Shown one piece after another: positions 1 to 8,700 of a stretch of DNA of 64,000 bases. The notes under the pieces are model-generated. The model saw only the letters and a program-made list of their open reading frames with translations. It was not told where the DNA came from and made no database searches. The stretch is from contig WQBJ01000005.1 in the NCBI GenBank assembly GCA_013032095.1, forward strand, positions 169,350-233,349. The letters run 5' to 3'. A program made the position numbers and the translations under genes. How positions within the stretch are numbered: the stretch's first letter is position 1; each line of letters opens with the position of its first letter. The stretch is from Ruegeria atlantica. Lineage in GTDB: Bacteria; Pseudomonadota; Alphaproteobacteria; Rhodobacterales; Rhodobacteraceae.

Positions 1-188
1 GCGCGACCGCCATCGTCGCTCGGATCGCCGACGTTGACGCGAATACAGCAAAGCACGCGCTGGACACCGCGAATGGAGACGTAAAACCCGCCATCCTGAT
101 CGCTGCGCGGGGCCTTTCGCTGGAGGAAGCAGGCACCCGCCTGAAGGCAACCGATGGGATTTTGAACGCCGCACTTGGACAAGATTGA
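1..188 (+). CDS. murQ: N-acetylmuramic acid 6-phosphate etherase, C-terminal end (partial)
   Basis: Only the last 61 codons are present, in frame from base 3 to the TGA at 186-188. The peptide has the helical UBA-like tail typical of MurQ: an 'NGDVKPAIL' segment followed by a 'GLSLEEA' turn and an 'ILNAALG' end. MurQ cleaves the lactyl ether of MurNAc-6-phosphate to give GlcNAc-6-phosphate and D-lactate in the cytoplasm, during recycling or use of peptidoglycan sugar. It lies 27 bp upstream of a sugar-binding protein on the same strand, so it is probably the upstream gene of the ABC transporter operon. The family call rests on the tail only; the SIS catalytic domain lies outside the window. 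Confidence 0.75.
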   Translation, partial: ATAIVARIADVDANTAKHALDTANGDVKPAILIAARGLSLEEAGTRLKATDGILNAALGQD

Positions 189-215
189 CCACGACAAACC
201 AAACGGGAGAGAGAA

Positions 216-1469
216 ATGAAAAGTAGAAGCCTGAAACTGGTCTTACTCGGCACGACCCTTATGGCCACATCCGCCTATGCCCAGGACGTGACCCTGACCA
301 TCGAAAGCTGGCGCAATGACGACCTGACACTGTGGCAGGACCAGATCATCCCGGCATTCGAGGCCAAGCACCCCGGTATTAAGGTTGAATTTACGCCGTC
401 CGCGCCAGCGGAGTACAACGCGGTATTGAACTCCAAATTGGACGCGGGTTCGGCCGGTGATCTGATAACGTGCCGCCCGTTTGATGCGTCTTTGGCGCTG
501 TACGAAGCAGGTCACCTGACCGACTTGTCCGGCGTCGAGGCGATGAGCAATTTTTCAGACGTTGCGAAGTCAGCCTGGCAAACGGATGACGGTTCGGCCT
601 CGTTCTGCGTCCCGATGGCTTCAGTGATTCACGGCTTTATCTACAACAAGGACGCATTTTCAGAACTGGGCATCGAAGTTCCCATCACCGAGGAAGAATT
701 CTTTGCCGCATTAGACAAGATTCAGGAAGACGGCACCTACATCCCAATGGCGATGGGCACCAATGACCAGTGGGAAGCCGCGACGATGGGCTACAACAAT
801 ATTGGCCCCAACTACTGGAAAGGCGAGGAAGGCCGTCAGGCCTTGATCGCAGGTGAGCAGAAGCTGACCGACGAAGCGTGGACCGCGCCTTACGCAACGC
901 TTGCCCGCTGGGCTGAATATCTGGGCGACGGGTACGAGGCACAAACCTATCCGGACAGCCAGAACATCTTCACTCTTGGTCGCGCAGCGATCTACCCTGC
1001 GGGATCGTGGGAGATTTCGGGTTTCAATGCGCAGGCAGACTTTGAGATGGGAGCCTTCAAGCCACCAGTTCGAAACGCGGGTGACACCTGCTATATCTCT
1101 GACCACACGGATATCGGTATCGGCATGAACGCCGCGACCGACCACCCAGAGGCCGCCGAGACCTTCCTGGCCTGGGTGGCAAGTCCCGAGTTCGCTGAAA
1201 TCTTCGGCAATGCGCTGCCCGGTTTCTTCCCATTGTCCAGCACTCCGGTCGAATTACAGGACCCGTTGGCCAAGGAAATCGTCGGCTGGCGTGAGGAATG
1301 CGAGTCGACCATCCGCTCGACCTACCAAATCCTGTCGCGCGGCACACCCAACCTTGAGAATGAGACTTGGGGAGCGTCGGTCGCCGCGATCAAAGGCGCA
1401 AAGTCACCCGAAGATCTGGGGGCCGAACTTCAGGAAGGTCTGTCCAGCTGGTACGCGCCGCACCAGTAA
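216..1469 (+). CDS. Carbohydrate ABC transporter, periplasmic substrate-binding protein
   Basis: A 417-residue extracellular solute-binding protein family 1 member. It has a clear Sec signal peptide (basic start, hydrophobic core, AYA|QD cleavage near residue 22) followed by a two-lobe binding protein with sugar-binding features such as the 'IPAFEAKHPGIKVEF' strand-helix. A strong ribosome site (gggagagag) sits just before the ATG. It binds a sugar in the periplasm and delivers it to the two permeases that follow. The neighbouring murQ suggests an amino sugar from peptidoglycan (MurNAc, GlcNAc or a disaccharide), but the substrate is inferred from context only. Confidence 0.9.
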   Translation: MKSRSLKLVLLGTTLMATSAYAQDVTLTIESWRNDDLTLWQDQIIPAFEAKHPGIKVEFTPSAPAEYNAVLNSKLDAGSAGDLITCRPFDASLALYEAGHLTDLSGVEAMSNFSDVAKSAWQTDDGSASFCVPMASVIHGFIYNKDAFSELGIEVPITEEEFFAALDKIQEDGTYIPMAMGTNDQWEAATMGYNNIGPNYWKGEEGRQALIAGEQKLTDEAWTAPYATLARWAEYLGDGYEAQTYPDSQNIFTLGRAAIYPAGSWEISGFNAQADFEMGAFKPPVRNAGDTCYISDHTDIGIGMNAATDHPEAAETFLAWVASPEFAEIFGNALPGFFPLSSTPVELQDPLAKEIVGWREECESTIRSTYQILSRGTPNLENETWGASVAAIKGAKSPEDLGAELQEGLSSWYAPHQ

Positions 1470-1536
1470 GCTGTGACACTTACCCGGGCAGCATTGGTTG
1501 CCCGGGTACATCCGACACCCCATTGAAAGCAACCTC

Positions 1537-2451
1537 ATGACCCGCCCCCGCTTCCGCTGGCATATCGTCGTGTTTCTGGCACCCGCCGTGCTTGTCTACA
1601 GCGCAGTGATGATCTTTCCGCTGTTCAACACGCTGCGTTTGGCGCTTTACACCGAGATCGATCAGAACCGCGTCTTCGTCGGGCTGCAGAACTTCCAGAC
1701 ACTGTTTTTTGATCCGATCTGGTCCGAGCAATTCTGGAACGCATTGGGCAACAATTTCTGGTTCTTCCTGATCCACATGCTGGTTCAGAATCCCATCGGC
1801 ATCGCGCTGGCCGCGCTGCTCAGCCATCCGCGCCTGCGGTTTGCAGCGCTCTATCGGTCGGCAATATTCATACCCACAATCCTCAGCTTCGTCATCGTTG
1901 GCTTCGCCTGGAAACTGATCCTGTCTCCGATCTGGGGCATTGCGCCATCCATGCTGGACGCCGTCGGTTTGAAATTCCTGTTCGCCCCGTGGCTGGGAAA
2001 AGAGGAATACGCCCTGACCACGCTGGCACTGATCTCGGTCTGGCAATTCGTCGGCATCCCGATGATGCTGATCTATGCCGCCCTTCTGACCATACCCGAA
2101 GAAATTCTTGAAGCCGGAGAGATCGACGGCATCACCGGGACCTCGGCCTTCTGGAAGATCAAGCTGCCGCTGATCCTGCCCTCGATCGGGATTATCTCAA
2201 TCCTGACTTTCGTAGGAAATTTCAATGCGTTCGACCTGATTTACGCGGCTCAGGGCGCGCTAGCGGGGCCAGATTTCTCAACCGATATTCTGGGCACCTT
2301 CATGTATCGCACCTTCTTTGGGTTCCAGTTGCAACTGGGCGACCCGCATATGGGGTCCGCAATTGCGGGGGCCATGTTCGCAATCATCCTCTTAGGTGTC
2401 TGCATCTACCTGTTCGGCATCCAGACCCGGATGCGCCGGTATCAACTGTGA
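1537..2451 (+). CDS. Carbohydrate ABC transporter permease 1 (MalF/UgpA type)
   Basis: A 304-residue inner-membrane permease with about six hydrophobic helices. The cytoplasmic EAA loop is visible near residue 200 ('EAGEIDGITG' followed by 'KLPLILPS'), which contacts the ATPase. I start at the ATG giving MTRPRF, because an upstream start at 1498 would add a hydrophilic stretch not expected in this family; the ribosome site is weak for either start. It forms a heterodimer with the next permease and lies in the same operon, 67 bp after the binding protein gene. Confidence 0.88.
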   Translation: MTRPRFRWHIVVFLAPAVLVYSAVMIFPLFNTLRLALYTEIDQNRVFVGLQNFQTLFFDPIWSEQFWNALGNNFWFFLIHMLVQNPIGIALAALLSHPRLRFAALYRSAIFIPTILSFVIVGFAWKLILSPIWGIAPSMLDAVGLKFLFAPWLGKEEYALTTLALISVWQFVGIPMMLIYAALLTIPEEILEAGEIDGITGTSAFWKIKLPLILPSIGIISILTFVGNFNAFDLIYAAQGALAGPDFSTDILGTFMYRTFFGFQLQLGDPHMGSAIAGAMFAIILLGVCIYLFGIQTRMRRYQL

Positions 2452-2461
2452 GGGCTCAGCG

Positions 2462-3301
2462 ATGAACAAAGCACGTCAGAACCCTTTTAACACGGCGGCG
2501 ATGCACGGCGCGTTGATCCTCTATACGCTGATCGCCCTGTTCCCGGTATTCGTGATCCTGATTAATAGCTTCAAGACCCGCCGCGCGATTTTCCGTGAAC
2601 CTCTGGCCTTTCCGAATACGGATAGCTTCTCGCTGATTGGCTATGAGACGGTGATGAACCAGGGGGATTTCTTCCTCTATTTCCAGAACTCGATGATTGT
2701 CACCGTGGCGTCGTTATTCTTCATCCTGCTGTTCGGAGCCATGGCGGCCTATGCGCTGTCTGAATACCAGTTTAAAGGCAACCTGCTGATGGGCCTGTAT
2801 CTGGCGCTGGGGATCATGATCCCGATCCGTATTGGCACCGTGGCAATCCTTGAGATGATGGTGGCGACAGGTCTGGTGAACACGCTCTGGGCACTGATCC
2901 TCGTCTATACGGCGCAGGGCTTACCTTTGGCGGTGTTCATCCTGTCCGAGTTCATGCGTCAGGTCAGTGACGACTTGAAGAACGCGGGGCGGATCGACGG
3001 ACTGTCAGAATACACGATCTTCTTCCGGCTGGTGCTGCCGCTGGTTCGGCCTGCAATGGCGACCGTGGCCGTGTTCAACATGATCCCGATCTGGAATGAT
3101 CTCTGGTTCCCGCTGATTCTGGCACCGGCTGAGGAAACCAAGACGCTCACGCTGGGCAGTCAGGTCTTCATCGGCCAATTCGTCACGGACTGGAACGCCG
3201 TTCTGTCGGCCTTGTCGATGGCGATCCTGCCGGTGTTGATCCTCTATGTCATCTTCTCGCGCCAGCTAATCCGCGGCATCACTTCAGGAGCTGTCAAATG
3301 A
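2462..3301 (+). CDS. Carbohydrate ABC transporter permease 2 (MalG/UgpE type)
   Basis: A 279-residue permease with six predicted membrane segments and the EAA loop ('NAGRIDGLSEYTIF' then 'LVLPLVRPA'). The start at 2462 is 10 bp after the stop of permease 1; a longer frame exists but overlaps that gene. The stop overlaps the start of the oxidoreductase gene by 4 bp (ATGA), so translation is probably coupled. It is the second half of the membrane channel of the importer. Confidence 0.88.
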   Translation: MNKARQNPFNTAAMHGALILYTLIALFPVFVILINSFKTRRAIFREPLAFPNTDSFSLIGYETVMNQGDFFLYFQNSMIVTVASLFFILLFGAMAAYALSEYQFKGNLLMGLYLALGIMIPIRIGTVAILEMMVATGLVNTLWALILVYTAQGLPLAVFILSEFMRQVSDDLKNAGRIDGLSEYTIFFRLVLPLVRPAMATVAVFNMIPIWNDLWFPLILAPAEETKTLTLGSQVFIGQFVTDWNAVLSALSMAILPVLILYVIFSRQLIRGITSGAVK

Positions 3302-4332
3302 CCCGTGTTCTGATTGCAGGCCTTGGCAATATGGGGTTAAGCCATGCGCTGGCCCATCACACTCACCCAGATGCACAGATCGTCGGGCTGGTGAACCGAT
3401 CCGGTCGCGTGGAACATCCTGAGCTTGCTGGCTATCCAGCTTATGCCGATTTCGAGACTGCTCTGGCCGAGACACGGCCCGAACTTGTCGTGATCGCCAC
3501 CTATTCAGACAGTCACGCGGGCTACGCCTGTTCTGCGATGGAAGCTGGTGCGCACGTCTTCGTCGAAAAGCCGCTTGCGACCAACGTGGCCGACGCGCGG
3601 CAGGTGGTCGAAACCGCTACGCGACTGAACCGCAAGCTGGTCGTGGGTTATATCCTGCGCCATCACCCCTCATGGATGCGCCTGATAGCCGAGGCGCGCA
3701 ATCTGGGCGGACCCTATGTGTTCCGCCTGAACCTGAACCAGCAATCCTCGGGCGAAGAATGGGAGACGCACAAGGCATTGATGCAGACCACCTCTCCCAT
3801 CGTGGATTGCGGCGTGCATTACGTGGATGTGATGTGCCAGATTACCGACGCGCAGCCTGTCCGCGTGAATGGCATGGGCCTGCGCCTGTCGGATGAGATC
3901 GCAAAAGACATGTATAATTACGGCCAGTTTCAGGTGATCTTCGAGGACGGATCGGTCGGCTGGTACGAGGCCGGATGGGGTCCGATGATGTCCGAGACCG
4001 CGTTTTTCGTGAAGGATATCGTGTCGCCTAACGGCTCGGTCTCAATCACCGACGGGAACAAGGGTGCATCGGCCGATATCGACGGTCATACCAAGGTGGG
4101 CGGACTGCTGGTGCATACGCCGGACCGCGATCGCATCGTCGAAATGCCCGATGAGCCCGGCCATCAGGAACTCTGCGACGCCGAACAGGCCTACATGTTG
4201 CGCGCGATCGCCGAAGACATCGACCTGACGCGCCACATGAACGACGCCGTTCAATCCCTCGCCATCTGTCTGGCCGCCGATGAAAGCATCCGCACCGGCC
4301 AGCCCGTTTCGCTGAAGGAGCCTGCGAAATGA
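3298..4332 (+). CDS. Gfo/Idh/MocA family NAD(P)-dependent oxidoreductase
   Basis: A 344-residue protein with an N-terminal Rossmann fold (glycine-rich 'AGLGNMGLSHA' near residue 7) and the family hallmark 'EKPLA' near residue 92, whose Lys is usually catalytic. A C-terminal alpha/beta substrate domain follows. Members oxidise or epimerise sugars, inositols or amino sugars using NAD(P). ATGA overlaps on both sides place it inside the ABC transporter operon, so it probably acts on the imported sugar or a derivative. The exact substrate cannot be read from the sequence. Confidence 0.88.
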   Translation: MTRVLIAGLGNMGLSHALAHHTHPDAQIVGLVNRSGRVEHPELAGYPAYADFETALAETRPELVVIATYSDSHAGYACSAMEAGAHVFVEKPLATNVADARQVVETATRLNRKLVVGYILRHHPSWMRLIAEARNLGGPYVFRLNLNQQSSGEEWETHKALMQTTSPIVDCGVHYVDVMCQITDAQPVRVNGMGLRLSDEIAKDMYNYGQFQVIFEDGSVGWYEAGWGPMMSETAFFVKDIVSPNGSVSITDGNKGASADIDGHTKVGGLLVHTPDRDRIVEMPDEPGHQELCDAEQAYMLRAIAEDIDLTRHMNDAVQSLAICLAADESIRTGQPVSLKEPAK

Positions 4333-5321
4333 CCGCCCTTACCCTGACCAATGTGAACAAGTCCTTTGGAAATGTGCATGTCCTGAAAGACATCTCGCTT
4401 GAGGTCGATGAAGGTGAATTCGTCGTCTTCGTCGGCCCCTCGGGCTGCGGTAAGTCCACTCTGCTGCGCGTGATCGCGGGACTGGAGGATGCGTCCTCGG
4501 GTGAGATCAATATCGGCGGCCAGCAAGTCAATCTGGTACCCCCGTCCAAGCGCGGGATCGCGATGGTGTTTCAAAGCTATGCACTCTATCCACACCTCAG
4601 CGTGCGCGGGAATATGACACTGGCGCTGAAACAGGAAAAGCAGCCCAAGGCGGTGATCGAGGAGCGCGTCGCCAATGCCAGCCGGATGCTGAACCTTGAG
4701 GACTATCTGGACCGCTACCCGTCCGAACTGTCGGGCGGTCAGCGACAGCGCGTCGCCATCGGGCGGGCCATCGTGCGCGAACCCAAACTATTCCTGTTTG
4801 ATGAGCCGCTTTCAAACCTCGACGCCGCGCTACGTATGAACACGAGGATCGAGATCGCCAACTTGCACCGGGCGCTGGATGCCTCAATGATCTACGTCAC
4901 CCACGACCAGACCGAGGCAATGACTTTGGCCGACAAGATCGTTGTTTTGCGCGATGGGCGGGTGGAACAAATCGGCAGCCCGATGGAGCTTTATAACAAC
5001 CCGGCCAACCAGTTCGTCGCGGGTTTTCTTGGATCTCCGTCGATGAATTTCCTGCCCGAAGGTTTACTGGGCGAGGGCCAGTACACAATAGGTATACGCC
5101 CCGAGGACCTGTTCCTGTCAGACGACGGCCCTCTGTCTGCCCATGTTAGTCATGTGGAAAAACTGGGAGGAGATACCAACGTGATCGCCAAAATCCACGG
5201 CCACGCCGTCACCGCCCGGCTGTTTGGACAGCACTCTATCTCCGAAGGTCAGGAACTAAGATTCGCCTATGCCGAGGACAAGGCCTACCGCTTTGACACG
5301 GACGGTCAGCGCCTGCGTTGA
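4329..5321 (+). CDS. Carbohydrate ABC transporter ATP-binding protein (UgpC/MsmK type)
   Basis: A 330-residue ATPase. Walker A is GPSGCGKST at residues 36-44, the Q-loop follows at 'FQSYALYPH', the signature LSGGQ at 134-138, Walker B with 'LFDEP' at about 156-160, the D-loop 'SNLDA', and the switch His192 in 'THDQTEAM'. The C-terminal about 100 residues form a TOBE/OB-like regulatory domain ('IGIRPEDLF'). It powers the two permeases upstream, overlaps the dehydrogenase gene by 4 bp and is the last gene of the operon. No clear intrinsic terminator follows. Confidence 0.93.
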   Translation: MTALTLTNVNKSFGNVHVLKDISLEVDEGEFVVFVGPSGCGKSTLLRVIAGLEDASSGEINIGGQQVNLVPPSKRGIAMVFQSYALYPHLSVRGNMTLALKQEKQPKAVIEERVANASRMLNLEDYLDRYPSELSGGQRQRVAIGRAIVREPKLFLFDEPLSNLDAALRMNTRIEIANLHRALDASMIYVTHDQTEAMTLADKIVVLRDGRVEQIGSPMELYNNPANQFVAGFLGSPSMNFLPEGLLGEGQYTIGIRPEDLFLSDDGPLSAHVSHVEKLGGDTNVIAKIHGHAVTARLFGQHSISEGQELRFAYAEDKAYRFDTDGQRLR

Positions 5322-5505
5322 ACCGTCGATACTCTTTTGACGTTCACACCTGCGTGACCAAAACCAGATGCGCCACAGCGTGCTTACACATCTTGCCTAT
5401 TATCTAAGCAACTCGCGCTGCAGTAGAAATAGAATGTTGTTGAGGGAAAGGCTCTCATAGGCAAATATCCTCTTAAATTCGAACCGTAGAACAACCTTCA
5501 TGAGG

Positions 5506-5523
5506 CTGTTACCCACCTGTCAC
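5506..5523 (+). promoter_or_regulatory. Pho box (PhoB binding site) upstream of phoX
   Basis: CTGTTAC-CCAC-CTGTCAC: two direct 7-mers separated by 4 bp, which is the PhoB-site architecture (CTGTCAT-like half sites every 11 bp). It ends 54 bp before the phoX start codon. The 256-bp gap 5322-5577 holds no other gene. A partly symmetric CTGACATGACAG lies at 5553-5564. The prediction is induction of phoX under phosphate limitation. Confidence 0.75.
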
Positions 5524-5577
5524 AAAGACTCCCTAAATGCCGTTCATCAATTCTGACATGACAGCCAGGAGCCATCC

Positions 5578-7467
5578 ATGAAAGACGTCGACCCCACCAC
5601 CCTTTCTGCCGACGATTGGGACGAACTGCACTTCCCCCGCCCCGAAGAAAACGACTTTGACCGCGTTGTAGAGCGCGCCATCTCGCGCCGTGGTTTCTTG
5701 GGTGGCGTTCTGGCCTTTGGCTCGGGCGCTGCGGCCATGGGTGCGGGCCTGATGGGTTCGACCGCAGCGCACGCTGTGACGGCTTCGCGCTTTGCCTTTA
5801 CTCCGATTGCTGCGCAGACTGACGGCACCGTTCACGTACCAGAAGGGTATGAGTGGAAGATGCTGATGCGTTGGGGCGACCCGCTGTTCTCGGACGCGGA
5901 CGGCTATGACGTTACCGACGGAGGCCCCGTCAAGAACTCGGACAAAGTTTTCGGCGAAAACACTGACGGGATGGAAACCTTCTCGTTTCAGGGGCGCGAG
6001 TTGATCGCAATCAACCACGAGTATCCGAACCGCAAGATCAACCTGCCCGCCGCGCAGGAAGGCGTTCCAGCCAATGCTGACGAAGTTCTGAAATTCCAGA
6101 ACATTCAGGGCGTGACAGTGATGGAGATCACTGAAGGTCCAGATGGCTGGTCAGTAGTCAAAGACAGCCCGTTCAACCGTCGTATCCATCACAACACTCC
6201 AATGAAGATCGTTGGCCCTGCGGCCGGTCATGACCTGCTGAAGACCGAAGCCGACCCAACCGGCACTGCGTCTCTGGGCACTATGAACAACTGTGGTTCG
6301 GGCAAAACGCCGTGGGGCACCTACCTGACCTGCGAAGAGAACTTCAACGGCTACTTCGGTTCGTCTGACGAAAATGCTAGCTACGACCAAAAGGTCGCCG
6401 ACGGCATGAAGCGTTATGGAATCAAGGCCGAAAGCTGGAACCATTACGAACTGTTTGACCCGCGTTTCGATACATCGAAGAACCCGAATGAGGCGCACCG
6501 TGCGGGCTGGATTGTCGAAATCGACCCGACCAAGCCGGACAGCACGCCGCTCAAGCACACCGGCTTGGGTCGCTTCAAACATGAAAATGCCGAGGTGACT
6601 CTGGCCGCTGATGGCCGCGTGATTGTCTATATGGGCGACGATGAGCGTGGCGAATATCTGTACAAATTTGTCTCGAACGGCACATACCAGCCCGGCGGTG
6701 AAACTGAGAGCCTGCTGAACGACGGCACCCTCTATGTTGCCAAGTTCAACGACGACGCCACCGGTGAATGGCTGCCCCTGACGCCGGAAACCACCGGCAT
6801 GGACGCGGCCGAGATCTTGATCTTCTCCCGTATGGCTGCGTCGGCTGCGGGTGGCACGACGATGGACCGTCCCGAATGGGTGGCTTCGAGCCCCGTCGCG
6901 GTCGAGGCCTATTGCTGCCTGACCAACAACAAGAACCGTGGCGTCAAGCCGAATGCCGGTGGTGATGATACGTCGGTCAATGGCCCCAACCCGCGTGAGG
7001 CCAACAAGTACGGCCAGATCGTGCGCTGGCGTCCGTCGGGTGACGATCATGCGGCCGAGACTTTCGCTTGGGATCTTTATGTCATGGCTGGCAACCCCAC
7101 TGTGCACTCGGACGAGCGCGCCGGTTCGGCAAATGTGAACGAGGGCAACCTGTTCAACTCGCCCGATGGCATGGCGATCGACTCGACCGGGCTGGTCTGG
7201 ATCCAGACAGACGGCAATGACGACAACGAGGAAGACTTTGCTGGCAACGGCAACAACCAGATGCTGGTTGGTGATCCGGTCACCGGTGAGATCGCGCGCT
7301 TCATGACTGGTCCTAACGGTTGTGAGGTTACTGGTCTGGCTTGGTCCTCCGACTTGCGTACGATGTTTGTTGGCATTCAGCACCCGGGCAGCAACTGGCC
7401 CGATGGGGGCACGCCGCGGTCGTCGGTGATTGCGATCAAGCGCGCAGACAACGGTCTGGTCGGGTAA
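5578..7467 (+). CDS. phoX: PhoX family alkaline phosphatase (DUF839), Tat-exported
   Basis: A 629-residue protein. A twin-arginine signal is visible: SRRGFL at residues 36-41, then a glycine/alanine-rich hydrophobic stretch ending in an AHA-like cleavage site. The mature part has the PhoX/DUF839 signatures, including 'NNCGSGKTPWGTYLTCEEN' near residues 237-255 and the acidic 'GDDERGEYLYKF' segment. Known PhoX enzymes are calcium/iron-dependent periplasmic or secreted phosphomonoesterases that release phosphate from organic phosphate; this fits the Pho box upstream. The start is preceded by an 'aggagcc' ribosome site. The gene is convergent with a TPR gene and shares a terminator hairpin with it. 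Confidence 0.9.
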   Translation: MKDVDPTTLSADDWDELHFPRPEENDFDRVVERAISRRGFLGGVLAFGSGAAAMGAGLMGSTAAHAVTASRFAFTPIAAQTDGTVHVPEGYEWKMLMRWGDPLFSDADGYDVTDGGPVKNSDKVFGENTDGMETFSFQGRELIAINHEYPNRKINLPAAQEGVPANADEVLKFQNIQGVTVMEITEGPDGWSVVKDSPFNRRIHHNTPMKIVGPAAGHDLLKTEADPTGTASLGTMNNCGSGKTPWGTYLTCEENFNGYFGSSDENASYDQKVADGMKRYGIKAESWNHYELFDPRFDTSKNPNEAHRAGWIVEIDPTKPDSTPLKHTGLGRFKHENAEVTLAADGRVIVYMGDDERGEYLYKFVSNGTYQPGGETESLLNDGTLYVAKFNDDATGEWLPLTPETTGMDAAEILIFSRMAASAAGGTTMDRPEWVASSPVAVEAYCCLTNNKNRGVKPNAGGDDTSVNGPNPREANKYGQIVRWRPSGDDHAAETFAWDLYVMAGNPTVHSDERAGSANVNEGNLFNSPDGMAIDSTGLVWIQTDGNDDNEEDFAGNGNNQMLVGDPVTGEIARFMTGPNGCEVTGLAWSSDLRTMFVGIQHPGSNWPDGGTPRSSVIAIKRADNGLVG

Positions 7468-7482
7468 GCCTTACAGACAAAA

Positions 7483-7513
7483 AAGCCCCCGAGCCTTGCG
7501 GTTTCGGGGGCTT
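7483..7513 (-). terminator. Intrinsic terminator between phoX and the TPR gene
   Basis: A perfect 10-bp stem (AAGCCCCCGA at 7483-7492 with TCGGGGGCTT at 7504-7513) and an 11-nt loop. Read on the minus strand it is followed by a run of T (the A run at 7479-7484), so it best terminates the minus-strand gene. It probably also stops phoX transcripts from the other side. Confidence 0.8.
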
Positions 7514-7515
7514 AC

Positions 7516-8079
7516 TTAAATATCCTGACCCGGCAGTGCCAGTGGCCCACCCGGCTCTAGCAGATAACGCTCAGACAGCCACGGGTTCAATTCCAAGGCC
7601 TCGTTCAAAGCTTCCCGCGCTTCTTCAAGCCTTTCCAAACCCAATAGGGTCAATGCGCGTCCGCTTATGGCGGCGACGTGGTTTGGCGACAGTTCGATGG
7701 CTTTGTCCAGATCGGGCAGCGCGGCCTCGAAGTCCTGCCGCAGGTAATACGCGAAAGCACGCTGATTGTACCCTTCGGCGTATGATGGGCAGTATTCGAT
7801 TAGCTTGTCAAAATCCTCAATGGCACCCAGCAGATCCCATGCGTTGCGGCGCGTCATACCCCGGTCCAAAACCGCTTGCGCGCTTTCATCGGGTGCGTCC
7901 GTCCAAAACTCCCACAGTTTGTTCGACAAGGCGCGGGCGGCCTGTTCGTTTTCCGCCTGTTGGATTTGAGCGATGACGCCGCTGACATCAGCGCTGTGAT
8001 CTGGGGCAACCGGGCAATCCTCGGCATACGCCGCCGTGGACGCGACAAGCAGGATAGAGGCAAAGGCAATCTGTTTCAT
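7516..8079 (-). CDS. Secreted tetratricopeptide-repeat protein
   Basis: A 187-residue protein with a signal peptide (cleavage near residue 19, AYA|ED) followed by roughly three TPR-like helix pairs. The clearest run from 'AIEDFDKLIEYCPSYAEGY' through 'LPDLDKAIELSPNHVAA' to 'EEAREALNEALELNP'. TPR units are protein-protein binding scaffolds; a periplasmic location is inferred. No catalytic domain is seen. It stands alone on the minus strand, convergent with phoX, and ends just before the shared terminator. Its specific partner is unknown. Confidence 0.8.
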   Translation of the reverse strand: MKQIAFASILLVASTAAYAEDCPVAPDHSADVSGVIAQIQQAENEQAARALSNKLWEFWTDAPDESAQAVLDRGMTRRNAWDLLGAIEDFDKLIEYCPSYAEGYNQRAFAYYLRQDFEAALPDLDKAIELSPNHVAAISGRALTLLGLERLEEAREALNEALELNPWLSERYLLEPGGPLALPGQDI

Positions 8080-8109
8080 GCATCAATGGTGACGCGCAGA
8101 GGATTTTCG

Positions 8110-8598
8110 TCAACCCATCCCGTCGATCGCACCGGAAACTCCCGTTTCTTTCACCGCCTCCATAGCAACGAAGGTCGACGTACTACCCACATGGGGCAGC
8201 GATGAAATCTTCTCGGCCAAAACCGCGCGGTATTCCGACATCGAGCCGGTGCGAATTTTCAACAGATAGTCAAAATTCGACGCAATCATATGGGCTTGTT
8301 CGATCTCGGGCACTTTGCGCACGGCTGCGTTGAACTCAGCCAACGCCTTCTCGCGGGTATCTGTCAGGCGCACCTCGACAAAGGCGACATGGTCCAGACC
8401 AAGGCGGATAGGGTCCAGCAGGGCCCGATAGCCGGTGATGATCCCCTCGGCCTCAAGCCTCTTCACACGTGCTTGAGTCGGCGATTTCGACAGGCCGATG
8501 CGCCTCGCAAGATCGGCCACCGAGATACGCCCGTCCTCGGCCAGAATCGACAGGATAGATCGGTCAAACCGATCCAAATCAGTGCGGCTCGTATGCAT
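8110..8598 (-). CDS. putR: Lrp/AsnC family regulator of proline use (PutR-like)
   Basis: A 162-residue Lrp/AsnC protein: an N-terminal helix-turn-helix ('ISVADLARRIGLSKSPTQARVKRLE') and a C-terminal RAM effector domain. It is divergent from putA with about 100 bp between the genes. This is the arrangement of PutR, the proline-responsive activator known from Rhodobacter and Agrobacterium. I start at the ATG at 8598 because the longer frame adds an unrelated N-terminus that would run into the putA promoter. The call as PutR rests on family plus position; the inducer (proline) is inferred. Confidence 0.83.
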   Translation of the reverse strand: MHTSRTDLDRFDRSILSILAEDGRISVADLARRIGLSKSPTQARVKRLEAEGIITGYRALLDPIRLGLDHVAFVEVRLTDTREKALAEFNAAVRKVPEIEQAHMIASNFDYLLKIRTGSMSEYRAVLAEKISSLPHVGSTSTFVAMEAVKETGVSGAIDGMG

Positions 8599-8700
8599 CG
8601 CGAAACCCCGAAAATTCAGATCATTTACCTTCGATAAGCACAAATTAAGGCGATTGTCCTGAAAAATCGACTGTATACTCCTCAAAAGCCCGGAGGATAC

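Noticed and set aside
6151..7383. 410-codon frame antisense to phoX
   Set aside because: A long shadow of a high-GC gene; phoX matches a known family across its length.
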